NCBI GenBank assembly: GCA_037042915.1
Contig: CM073196.1
Coordinates: 3,162,001-3,226,000 of the forward strand
Length of the DNA stretch: 64,000 bases
Direction of reading: 5' to 3'
DNA from: Auricularia sp. M13
Lineage: Eukaryota > Basidiomycota > Agaricomycetes > Auriculariales > Auriculariaceae
Shown here: positions 32,544-43,443 of the stretch, in pieces
Position numbering within the stretch: the stretch's first letter is position 1
Layout of the letters: the number at the start of each line of letters is the position of its first letter
Program-made: the position numbers and the translations under genes
Notes under the pieces: model-generated
What the model saw: only the letters and a program-made list of their open reading frames with translations
Told to the model about the DNA's origin: nothing
The model's database searches: none

Positions 32544-34858
32544 TAACCCCCTTCCAGCCGCGAGCCCGCAGAAAGCGACCGAGAATGGTGGAGGCCATTG
32601 GGGGTGGCCGAGGTCGTTAAGTTCATGACGAATCGAAATAGAAGTGTACCCTCGCATCGGGCGAGACCCAAAGCACGGAGGTCGTCTCCCCCGCTCGGAC
32701 CGAAGTGGTCCACGGCGAAAGCGAGGCCCATTGGGGGTGAGGACTGACGGGCTATTACGGCACGGCAATCAATCCTCACCGATCCAAGGTGCAACACCAG
32801 CGTCGGAAACATTGCAGGTCCAAGGGAAAGAGTCGGTCTGAGCTCCAAGCGAGAAGGACACCTACTCGGGATGTCCCCACACCACATCTCAATATGCGGC
32901 GGCCACCGGGAGTCCTACCGTCCAGGAGGGAACATGGGAAAGGTCGTTACTGCCGAGCGAAACGCGGGAGCGGTCGAGGTCGTAATGGAAAAGAGAGCGG
33001 GACGCGCTGCGCCCAAGAACGGACTCCTACCATCTCCGGCTGGGGTAAAAGGGTGGGGGAAGGTCGGAGTACACCGAGATAGCGCCCGAGGCACAGGACC
33101 GAAGGTATAGGAGGTGTCGGAGTGTTGGTCCGCGACCAACAACGCTGAGCACTGCGCATCCCAGTGGATCGCAACCTCAACCCCGGTGAAGGGCACGACG
33201 AGAGTTTGAAGCGAAATCATGACGGTCGTAAGCGTAAGCCAGTGCGGTCGGCATCGGGGTGGCAGCCCGGGAGGAGGGGTGGAGTGTAGGGGAGGATGTC
33301 CGATGCGACGGCGAGTCCGAGGGCAAACAGCGGCTATCCCGAATTGAGCTCGTGCAGTGCGCAAGCAGAGCCGGACTTCATCAGTGACATCGCCGGTGGG
33401 TCCGAAACGCGGGTCCGTCCTGGGAGGGGGTTCCAGATGCGCCAGAGAAGTCCACAGGTCCAACAGGATGCGATGTCAAGGCGGCCGACGTACGCGACCG
33501 GTGCACTGAACATCGGATGCACATATCTTGCCGAGGACCTCTTCGTTTGGCAAGGTCCGACCGCGGATAGAGGGCCAGGAATTGGGAGAGGACACGGGCA
33601 CCTCGCGCGGGATTCGGAAAGACGCCCGGTGGCGAAATAAACGGCGGAGCGGACAGGGGGTTGACAGTCGGCAGCATCGCCGAGGGCGCGTTGTATCGAA
33701 CGGGCGGCGGGTCATGCGGCTGCGGAGACCTTGCCAAAACACCTGTGCGATGGACGGAAAGCCTGTGAGACCATTGGGTCCGTGTCCGGTTCGTGTACTC
33801 CATCCTGTAACGCCGAAGAGGGGGTGCGCGCGTGAACACCGATATTCCGAGAAAACCAAAGCGATCCAGCGGGGCTCCGGCCTCGGTCCATGTCAGGGAG
33901 CACCTCCAAGGTCCAGCGGCGAGGTAGGTCAGCGTTGGCTCACGCGTCCGACACCGGAAGATCCAGGTCGGCGGAGGGTGCGAAACACCAGATGTCCAGC
34001 AGCTCGGCCGAGCGCACGGCGACCTGTACTGTTGCCAGCGTTGCATAACTGACAGCGGCCGGCATCGGTAGGTGTGGAATGGTCCGAGGTGAACTTGGAG
34101 CACAAGGACCGAGGGTAGATGGGTGCCGAGGGTCGCGCTGCAAAGGACCGAGGTGTGCAAGTGCGTGGGACGCCCAAACGCTCGATTGGCAGCCAGGACA
34201 GCGTGCGCGGGGTATCGGTTAAGCACACATGGGTGGGGGACGTTGATACGCGTTGACCGAGCCTTGGGGCAGGCGGAACGCAGCAGGGGCCGGCAAGGGG
34301 GAGCGGAAATGGTCCGGCCGAGGCGGTGCATGGCAACGGCGGCATCGGCGAGCGTAGCGCCTTGTAACTTCGCATGGGACTCCGGAGGGGTGGTGCAAGG
34401 GTGTCGGCAAAGTTTGGAAGCCATCGGCCTATAGGGTGTTCGTCGGCGAAGCGATTCGTGCGGACTGCAAGCGGGATTTGCCGGACGTCGTTGCGAGGGG
34501 CGACCAAAGGGAAAACTACAACTCCAGAAGGGTCCGGAACTTGAGGGTAAGGTTTGGGAAGCGTGCCTAAGGGCGGTATGGGGTTAAAGGAAGGCCGAGA
34601 GGCGGCCAGGGGGTCCGGGAGGGTTCGGGTCCAAGGGGGCGGCCACCAGAAGCTTGAGACCGAGGCCAGGGGATTCTGTGGGCGAGATCGGTCCTATATC
34701 CAAGGTCCAGGTGGTATAAGCGAAGGGGATATTGTGGAGACCGCCGGGGCGGGCACTCGCAGCTCCGCTGGGGGTAGGAGGAAGTAGAGAGCGGATAGAA
34801 GAGGATAGAGGGGGGGAGGAACTGAGTACCCGGAGTGGACGGGGTAGGTTGGATCTTA

Positions 34859-35882
34859 TGTCACGGTGTGCTGCATACACCACCGACCAGGAGGCGTAGC
34901 CGACCAGGAAGGGTACTCAGGAGGGGAAGGTCAAACACATAATAGACCAGATCCAACCTAGGGTACATCCGAGGGCAATCGCCGGTACATATAGTCCGAT
35001 CGGAGGCAAACCGGATCCGAACGCTCCAGACAACAAAGGAAGCCAACCAACACCAAAGAGAGGTCCGGAAGCGATGGGAAAGGCATCGGGGAAGTCACCG
35101 AGGGTAATCGGGAGCCAATGGAAGCAATGGGGGGTAAAGGGAGTCAAGGGAGGGTCAAGAAAGAGTGAAGCGTCGCGCCGAAGGCGCAGAACGGCTCCGG
35201 ACGAAGGGGATAAAGGATGTCCGTGCCTATGGAGGGTATCGGGCGGGTATCCGAGACAGACCAAGGTGTCCTTGCATGTATGCACGCACTGACACCGGGG
35301 GCGAAAGGCGCCGACGCAATGGCAAGCGCAGCAGCGAGCGCAACGCGTCGGCGAGCGAGGTACGGGTGCACCACCCAACAATCAACACTCCCACTCCATC
35401 CGGACAGCCTCCGGACCATGGACCATGCCGCGCGCGGACCGAGGAGAGTGTGGCGGCCGAGGTCCGAGGTGCCGGAGCGGTCGAGCATCCAGGGGACAGA
35501 GGGTGACGGATGTACGTCGGCACGATCGTTGCAGCTTCACCTATACTCCCAGCGCACACCGGCCATGCAGGGCGATACCCGAGGTGTGGTGTGCGGCATC
35601 TCCGAAGGTGTAGGCCGTAATGTGACACCGAGGAGACAGACCGACGAACGGCTACACACTGGTTGGAAACCAACGCAGCGGTGATCGACAACAATGGCAA
35701 TAGCGCGTCGCATCCAAGGACCGAGGTTGACAGGGGTCCGGTGACGCCGAGAGAAGGTAGCCGAGGTGCCAGCGGTCCGGAGAGGCATGCGGAACGGGTA
35801 TATCGGTCCGACGGAGCGGGTGAAGCGGTGAAAGAGATCCAACGGAAGCGGCGTATGGGCAAGATCGCCGCGCACCGTAACA
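34859..35882. repeat. Right LTR of the 31.5-kb element
   Basis: 1024-bp direct repeat, followed by GTTGC, the right copy of the 5-bp target duplication. Confidence 0.9.
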
Positions 35883-35924
35883 GTTGCGGTCGTCACGGCC
35901 GTTGCTGGCTCTGTGCCCGTGGAC

Positions 35925-36399
35925 TGTCACAGTGACTGCTACATATATCACTCTCTGAGACGACGCTCGAGGGGGAGGGATGGATGGAGAGGGGGGCGCG
36001 GATAAGCGGTATGATAGACCAGACCAAACCTAAGATACAAGAGGGGCACCAGCCCAGTATATATACCACGAAAGCAAGACCGAGGGGGCCTGCAGACCGG
36101 CCGCGTGACCATTCGGTTGCCACACAGTTGCTACAAATCAGGCCGAGTGGATGCCTCAAAGGCACCCTCGGTGCAATGGGAAAACAGGAATAAATAGAGT
36201 CCACCCAAACCCAAAATATCCAGCCGTGTTCTCCTTCTCCTGGGAGGGGACCGAGGGACCTGCCTTGCCGAGGGGTCAAGACGATGTGCCAAAGGAGGCG
36301 CCGAGAGGCCGAGAGTAGGTACAAGGATGTCGGAGCAGCAGGCAAGGACCACTAGGATGCGAAACGAAACAGCAGGAGAGAAGGAACCTGATGGCAACA
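35925..36399. repeat. Possible diverged solo LTR of a related family
   Basis: Begins TGTCACAGTG and ends GATGGCAACA. Internally it shares a diverged block with the LTR next to it (ATAGACCAGACCAAACCTA against ATAGACCAGATCCAACCTA, each followed by a TATA-like stretch). No convincing 5-bp duplication was found, so the borders are tentative and it would be old. Confidence 0.4.
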
Positions 36400-36824
36400 C
36401 AGACTTTATGCTGCTTTGCCAAGCATTCGACTGATGTAGCGTACAGTTGGCACGCTGTTTACCTCAGCCTGAGACTTGGCCAGGGTTAGGTGCCTCAGGC
36501 AGTTCAGCTCAGGATACGACCTATGCTCTACTCTCTACCTGCCTAGGGGTGAGCCAACCTCAGTGGATACCCCAATTCAGCTCAGTGGAGGTTCCCTACC
36601 CTCAGACCGTGGTTCTACATCTCCTGCGGCACTGTACACACTGCGTACCAGTGTCATAGTGCTCGGGATGTACTATGGGACCCTCCTCAGACCTCAGGTA
36701 GCCTTTAGTTGACACCATAGGTAGCCCCAGAGGCTCAGAGACGCTCTCATTGGACTTCCTGCTGGCGTGGAACCCTGTGGATGGATCGTAGGAGGACCTT
36801 GGGCACGTGGTACAAGGTTGGCTA
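36400..36824. other. Unassigned repeat-like sequence rich in CTCAG
   Basis: CTCAG/CTCAGG strings recur irregularly across this stretch. No ORF of note and no terminal repeats recognised; probably decayed transposon sequence. Confidence 0.3.
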
Positions 36825-37627
36825 CAGTGGGGAAACTTGAGAATGCCGGTCGATAAAATCGCATATACCATGGAATCTACTGCATGGAGGACTATGGTGT
36901 ATATATGAGACTTGTAGCTCTCGAGATGCTCTATCAGGTGGTATATGATTAGTGGCCAAAGGGTGCAATCCGGGGGTGAGAGAGAGGATCCGATGAAGAG
37001 GTCGAAAATCACATCGCCAGAAACGCGTCCTCCAGATCATTTGAGGTTGGCCTCTTATTCTATACGTAATTCTGAGGTAGGTTTATTATTTGAGTCAAGG
37101 TGGTTGGATATCCCATTCTGGAGCAATTCCTCAATTAACCTGGATTCCATGATTTCTATATCCGGGAATTGAATGACCTTGATGGCCAACCAAGGGTCAG
37201 AAACTCCTTCTCACAGCCTAAAACTACATATAATTTACTCTAGAGCATGTCTTGGTTCAGGGAAATGCAGTTAGGTAGGCCATTGGCTGTTTGAGAGGTT
37301 GAGCAAGCAGAAATTGCAGGTGCACTAGCTCCAGAATTGGATATCCAACCACCTTGACTCAAATAATAAACCCACCTCAGAATTACGTATAGAATAAGAG
37401 GCCAACCTCAAATGATCTGGAGGACGCGTTTCTGGCGATGTGATTTTCGACCTCTTCATCGGATCCTCTCTCTCACCCCCGGATTGCACCCTTTGGCCAC
37501 TAATCATATACCACCTGATAGAGCATCTCGAGAGCTACAAGTCTCATATATACACCATAGTCCTCCATGCAGTAGATTCCGTGGTATATGCGATTTTATC
37601 GACCGGCATTCTCAAGTTTCCCCACTG
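36825..37627. mobile_element. 803-bp inverted-repeat element with 300-bp arms and TA duplication
   Basis: Left arm 36825-37124 and right arm 37328-37627 are near-perfect inverted copies around a 203-bp spacer. The ends read CAGTGGGGAAACTTGAG and are flanked by TA on both sides (36823-36824 and 37628-37629). CAGT ends and TA duplication fit a non-autonomous Tc1/mariner-like element; there is no transposase. Very few mismatches between arms suggest a recent insertion or homogenisation by hairpin conversion. Confidence 0.88.
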
Positions 37628-37651
37628 TACATCCTCGGATCCGCAGCCTGT

Positions 37652-38785
37652 TGTCACGGTGTGCTGCATACACCACCGACCAGGAGGTATAGCCGACCAG
37701 GAAGGATACTCAGGAGGGAAAGGTCGCACACATAATAGACCAGATCCAACCTAGGGTACATCTGAGGGCAATCTCCGGTACATATAGTCCGATCGGAGGC
37801 AAACCGGATCTGAACGCTCCGGACGACAAAGGAAGCCAACCAACACCAAAGGGAGGTCCGGAAGCGGTGTGAAGACATCGGGGAAGTGACCGAGGGTAAT
37901 CGGGAGCCAGTGAAAGCAATGGGGGGTAAAGGGAGTAATGGGAGGGTCAAGAAAGAGCGAAGTGTTGCGCCGAAAGTGCAGAACAACTCCGGACGAAGGT
38001 GGTAAAGGATGTTCGTGCCTATGGAGGGTATCGGGCAGGTATCCGAGACAGACTGAGGTGTCCCTGCATGTATGCACACACCGACACCAGGGGCGAAAGG
38101 GGGGCTGATGCAATGGCGAGCGCAGCGCATCAGCGAGCGCGGTACAAGCGCACCACCCAACAATTGAGACTCCCAATGTATCCAGACGTCCTCTGGACCA
38201 TGGACCATGCCGAGCGCGGACTGAGGAGAGTGTGGCGGCCGAGGTCTGAGGTACCAGAGCAGTCGAGCATCCATGGGACAGAGGGTGAAGGAGGTACATC
38301 GGAAAGATCGTTGCAGCAGTGCCTGTACTCCCAGCGCGCACTGGCCATGCAGGGCCATACCTGAGGTGTTGTGTGCTGCATATCCAAAGGTGTAGGCCGT
38401 AATGTGACACCGAGGAGACGGACCGACGAGTGGCTACATGCCAGTTGGAAACCAACGCATCAGTGGTCAATGACAATGGCACGTCGCATCCAAGGACCGA
38501 GGTTGACAAGGGTCCGGTGATGCCGAGAGAAGGTATCCAAGGTGCCAGTGGTCCGGAGAGGCATGCGGGACGGGTATATTGGTCAGACGGAGCAGGCGAA
38601 GCAGCGAAAGGGATCCAATGGAAGCAGCGTATGGGCGTGATCGCCGCGCACCATAACACCGGCCATTGCCCTTGGATGTACCCTAGGTTGGATCTGGTCT
38701 ATTATGTGTTCGACCTTCCACTCCTGAGTACCCTTCCTGGTCAGCTATAACTCCTGGTCAGTGGTGTATGCAGCACACCGTGACA
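37652..38785. repeat. Rearranged LTR copy ending in an inverted LTR start
   Basis: 37652-38658 is a third, clearly more diverged copy of the LTR of the 31.5-kb element, with no internal region attached. Directly after it, 38659-38785 is an inverted copy of about the first 125 bp of the same LTR, so the unit begins TGTCACGGTGTGCTGC and ends with its complement. It appears older than the element at 31520 and is incomplete. Confidence 0.85.
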
Positions 38786-39339
38786 CAGGCCGCAGAGCTC
38801 TGATCAGGCCTTGATCAGTGCCGGTCACCACTTATCGCTCTAAATTAATGATTTATCAGTAATCACCAGGTCTTATAGGCGCTTAAGGCATCCCATAGGT
38901 GCGTATAGGCATGTATCACGATACATAGAGCTCTGATAAGAGCATAATCGCTGATCACCGATTTGCGATTTTTGGGACACATAGAGTACCTTTGGAGTAG
39001 TTCAGGCTCTTATACTCTTGGGGAACTTGTGCCATTTATCTGAATATCAGGGCCAGACACTCAATAACTACTCAAGGGATCCTCGGCCCTCCTCCCAGTG
39101 CATGTCTGGACACCTAAAGGAAAGTGACAGTTCAACCCATTAGTTATAAAACCCCCAATTACAGTATAAGAAGCTACAGTCAGATCTTAACCTGAATGCT
39201 GTATGTAATTGATCGTTCAATTGCATGGTATTTTTGTTACTTACTAGAATCTGACTTTTTATTTACTTACCGACAACAAAAGTAAGAAACACGTCAACAG
39301 ACTCCGAACAGCCGCTTATCTTCTTTCCTGCCATCCGCC
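38786..39339. other. AT-rich upstream region of the Ptc7 gene
   Basis: About 550 bp, AT-richer than the genes. Short related strings (GAGCTCTGAT..TGATCA near 38795 and 38930) hint at decayed repeats. It should also contain the promoter of the phosphatase gene. No ORF. Confidence 0.35.
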
Positions 39340-40728
39340 ATGAAGCATCGAATACGACCTGCCCTGCAAACAGCGTCCCGCGCGCTGTCCACAGCGACCA
39401 CTACGGCGCCAACGACGGCCCATCCGTTCAAATTTCACATTGGCGCCAGCTTCCACGGCAAGCCCGCCGATGACCTCGCCCGACGCGCGCGCGCCCGCCA
39501 CCCAGGCTTTCCGTCCGATACCCCGCTCGGGGCCTGGCGCGACGAGATGCTCGCGCGACACAGGGCAGTGCGCTCGGCCCATGCTGGCGAGGACTTTTAT
39601 TTTGTGCAAGAAGTGAGCAAAATTCTCTGCAAGCACGCGTGAATCTGACGGTCTGCAGATGCGCGGCGCATCGGTAGGTAAGCTTTCCTTAGACGCGCGC
39701 GCAATGCACACTCATCTCACCCCGCTCAGGGCGTGGCTCTGGGCGTTGCAGACGGCGTCGGCGGCTGGGTGTCGGCCGGCGTCGACCCGTCCAAATTCTC
39801 GTACGCGTCTTCGCTCGCCCCGCTGCCCGTTTCTCGCCTAACTTGCATGCAGACAAGCACTCATGTACCACTGCCATCGATACGCGAAGACCTCGTGGGC
39901 CGGCGAGCCACCTAGCGATCCCGTCTCGGACGCCGCGGAGCCCGTCGAGGGTTGGGAACTGACGCCGTTCGAGTGCATAGAACTCGCGCACGGCGCTGTG
40001 CTGCGCGAGCGCGCCGTAGACGCAGGTCTGTTACCCTTCGGTTACTCCTGAATACATCAGGCTGATCTTCGACGCGTGGCCGACAAGGATCAAGCACGGC
40101 ATGTGTCGTCACGCTCAATGCAGAATCCGGGCTCCTGCGCGCCGCAAAGCAAGTCTCCGCCCCTGCATCATCATGCATCCTCGGTGCTAAACTTTGGCTG
40201 CAGTTTGGGCGACTCGGGCTTTGTGGTATTACGCGCGAATCAAATATTCTACCACCAGCAGCCGCAAACGCGCTTCTTCAACTGTCCGCGGCAGCTCGCC
40301 AAGCTGCCGCTCGTCAACGACCGCGAGGTGTTCTCATTCAGCGACTCGCCACGGATGGCAGAACGCTACTCGACCTCGCTGCGCTCCGGCGACATCGTCA
40401 TCCTCTACGTACGCCTGTTAACCTGTAAATTTCCAATTTCGCTGAGCAGTGAACTCGGCAGACGGACGGCGTGTCAGACAACGTGTTCGAGCCGGAGCTG
40501 GTGTCGATCTGCGCGCTCGTCGCGCGCGCGCAGGCGGACAACACGCCCGAGGAGATCCAGGCGCAGGCCATGGCAGACCGCATCATCGAGTACGCGTGCG
40601 CGTGCATGTGGAACAAGAGCCGCGTCTCGCCTTTCGAGCGCGCCGCCGCTCGCGCAGGAAAGTACTGGCCTGGCGGAAAGCCAGACGAGTGCGTCCAATT
40701 CCTCCTTCCCGCCATTGCTCAGTGCTGA
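39340..40728 (+). CDS. PTC7: PP2C-type protein phosphatase, mitochondrial Ptc7-like
   Basis: Seven exons, 39340-39612, 39659-39673, 39730-39800, 39853-40025, 40088-40148, 40204-40408 and 40462-40728, give 354 residues in frame. Exon 2 is only 15 nt (MRGAS). The intron at 40149-40203 has a GC donor (AAA|GCAAGT). The N-terminus is a mitochondrial-type presequence (MKHRIRPALQTASRALSTAT). PP2C metal-binding motifs are present: GVALGVADGVGGWVS, STACVVTLNAESG with NLGDSGFVVL, and TDGVSDNVFEPEL. Yeast Ptc7 dephosphorylates the coenzyme Q protein Coq7 in mitochondria, so a role in CoQ synthesis is plausible by homology. All aspartates expected at the metal site appear to be there. Confidence 0.9.
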
Positions 40729-41474
40729 CGCACGATGAATGCGCAGCGCGACAGCTGTAGTAGCTATCGTCACCGAGGGAGTGTGAATCGACCCCTACCC
40801 GGACATATTGCAACGTATATATCATACCATGGTTGAGCGCGCTACGGCTACGGAGTAAAGTACTGGTACATATGCTATCTGCGTAATCTACTTGGTGATC
40901 CTTGCGATACTTTATTGATGTCTTTCTTCAACTAGTACCCAGCAGACTCGAATGCACGAACGCCGCTGGGAGCGGGACAAGAGCGGGACTTCACGGGTGC
41001 GCATCTTCCTCGGAGCGCTGATCTTGGGAACATACCGTTTGGAAATGCTAGGAGGACCAAATGCGTATGCAGTCTATCTTACGTGCAAATACTACGCGCG
41101 CTTTGCGGATGCACGCGCGGATGGAACATGGTCGTAGGCCAAATGACCACGGCAATGGGCAGAATGAAGCTCAAGGTACCAGACGACACCTTGATGACAC
41201 ACTCTACCTACATAGCAATTGCAGAGCTCATTAGCCTCCCGTAATGCCAGCTGTATCCTAAACATCGACACGCCCCTGCCTGACGAGGATGTCGACGCGA
41301 AAGCAGAGTCAGTGGCACCGACCAAAATTGAACATACGCTATAAACCTTGCCCGCATCTCTATCGACATTGATGTATATAGGTGCAGCTGATTCGGCAAT
41401 ACTGGGACACGTGCTCGGAAGCGAAAGCTTATCAACAAAGAGCGAGCAGGCCAATGCGTTTGCAGGCGGAGTTC
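40729..41474. other. Intergenic region with a doubtful minus-strand coding fragment
   Basis: A minus-strand frame near 41200-41100 reads IKVSSGTLSFILPIAVVIWP and another near 41375-41330 reads MSIEMRARFIAYVQFW. The hydrophobic segment is protein-like, but I could not connect the pieces into a gene or name a family. Confidence 0.2.
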
Positions 41475-42897
41475 CTACTTGGACGAAACCGCGTCGATGA
41501 ATCGACCAAAGCCATCTGGGCGTTCCCAGACGCGCTTCGACAAGAAGCCACCGATCCAGATTCCCCCGCGAGGATCATCGGCGACGAGACCCATGAAGTT
41601 GCGCACCGGGAACGGCTGGTATGACATGCCCCAAAGATATACGCAGTTTACTTTGCTGGTCGCACCATCGGGCAGGCCCCCGGAGAAATCTATCTCCATG
41701 AGCTTCATGTCGCGCCAGTTTGTCACGCCGTTCCATGCGCCGGTGGGCTCGAAGAAGAGCGTGAGCCGCCCGGCGTTGGCAAGGCGCCAGCGCAGCCAGC
41801 GCTCCACGGCCGAAGTCTCGGTCTGCTCGCGTACCGTGCGACGGATTAGCAGTGCAAGCGCGCCAAGGGACATGTCGGAAACCTGGGAGAGCGGTATCGT
41901 AGGCGTAACAACCGTGCAAGCACCGTTGTGCAGGTACGGCCGTGGCAAAACATCCGACAGATACCGACGAAGGTTCGCAGAGTAGAGAACATTGAGCGGC
42001 GTGCTCGAAGACGTTTTCCCGTGGATGCACTTCAAGCAGAATGCGACTAGCGCATCGCTCGTGCTGATCCATTCGCCTTCGGGGACACCGGACATTGCCT
42101 CGGCTTTGATGCGTTCTGCCTCGGCCGTCGGCACGAATATTTCGCGGTTCTCGATGTCCCTATGGACCGCGAAGTCCCACGCAAGGCTTGCAAAGAACTT
42201 GGCGCTGTCTAAAAACCCGAAAGCTCGCCAGTTCGGCGGCGCTTCCGTGTTCTTTGGCGCGCCATCGTAACGAGCCAAGGGATCGCCGTCCTGCAAAGGC
42301 GCGACGGTTTCGCCTTTGAGGATGCGCGCAAGTGCGAGTGCAATCTCCTTGTTGCCGTGCCCGTCGCAGAGAACATGCGGGGTGGTGAGGCCAATAATGG
42401 AAGCGTCGCTGAACGTCGTCACTTGAAGGAAAGTCACAGGAATGTCCTTGCTCATGAGCTCCGTTACTGAACGTGGGCCTCCATCTGAGAACAGGGCAGC
42501 ATTGTTGTCCTTGGGCGTGCACTTGATTGACTCGGAAACGCGGGGATAGTTGTAATGGGCGTCGATGGAACCTTCCTTGGCGACATGCTTAAAAACGTAG
42601 CGCGGCCGCGACGGTGTGAAGGACGAATAGACGCGGTACTCCCATGCCTGACTCTACCAACGACAAGAAGCTAGGTTCAGTACACGCGGTCTCGCGATAT
42701 TGCTGTAAGCAACGCACAGTCTTGTTCTTCCGTAGCCGTGAGCTGAGCAGCGGCCAGGTCCGAAGCAGTGTCTCCCAGGCGCGCTCAACCTTCGCGGGCT
42801 CAAGGACTTGATCTAGGACCCAACCGGTGAGTACTATCGAGTCTTTTTCGTTGCCGCTAAGGTCGAAGACTCCCGCAGGTATGGTGGAATAGGACAT
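41475..42897 (-). CDS. BAHD-like acyltransferase (transferase family)
   Basis: Two exons, 42897-42718 and 42647-41475, with a 70-nt intron give 450 residues. The BAHD catalytic motif HxxxD is present as PHVLCDG, about residue 150, in the first half of the enzyme as expected. Flanking features are LTGWVLDQVLEPAKVERAWE with LLSSRLRK at the N-terminus (typical of the first subdomain) and IDFSGGLPDG near the C-terminus, in the place of the usual DFGWG structural motif. Such enzymes move an acyl group from acyl-CoA to an alcohol or amine in secondary metabolism. The substrate cannot be told from sequence. No signal peptide, so probably cytosolic. Confidence 0.8.
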
Positions 42898-43443
42898 GCG
42901 GTTAACGGTCGGTTGTTACTGGAAGCAAGCAAGCGGCGAATGCCTTCAGGCTGTCCACCGATCCTACTTACAGGAGTCTTTGCAGCCCACTGACACCGAC
43001 TTCAGCCGCCGAGGAGGGTCCTCACACAATGGACCCGATGTTTGTTTTGCGAAATGCTGTGCCTGGCAGCACGTGTGACGGATCACGCTGGAAGCACTCC
43101 CGCGGTATAGCATACCACCAACGACGAGATATGATCACCCACTGCTACTGCATGTCAACGACTCTCCCTTCAAACGTAATTATGGGCACACATTCGTCTT
43201 CGTCTCATTTCCTCAAGGGCTCAAATACCGGAATCTTTAAGCAGGTTCTTACGCTAAACGGATCTTCGTTTACAGTGCCTCCGGTTCGGTACCACAAACT
43301 GTCGCAGAGTCAGCCCAACGCTCAAAATGTGTTACGGATACAGTGTTTCCGGTCCAGATCCTATCAACACTCAGGAACACCGAAGAGTGCTGGCTTTCAA
43401 CTCTACCTCAATCTCTCCCCCTTGTGTTATCTGAATCATCGAC
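42898..43443. other. Divergent promoter region
   Basis: Lies between the divergent starts of the acyltransferase and the DUF6534 gene. An open frame over 43029-43457 runs into the DUF6534 start but shows no protein-like features. No TATA box was identified with confidence. Confidence 0.4.

Larger units (their letters stand above)
31520..35882. mobile_element. Non-autonomous LTR retrotransposon (LARD-like), young
   Basis: Two direct repeats of 1024 bp (31520-32543 and 34859-35882) start TGTCACGG and end CGTAACA. They enclose a 2.3-kb internal region and are flanked by a 5-bp duplication GTTGC (31515-31519 and 35883-35887). By eye the two LTRs differ at only a handful of positions, so the insertion is young. 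The internal region holds no recognisable gag, protease, reverse transcriptase or integrase, so the element must depend on another one. A purine-rich tract lies shortly before the 3' LTR. The family is unknown. Confidence 0.9.

Noticed and set aside
33381-34424. A long minus-strand frame inside the LTR element interior
   Set aside because: Pro/Arg/Ser composition from a biased base pattern. No gag, protease, polymerase or integrase signature, so it was not called as a gene.
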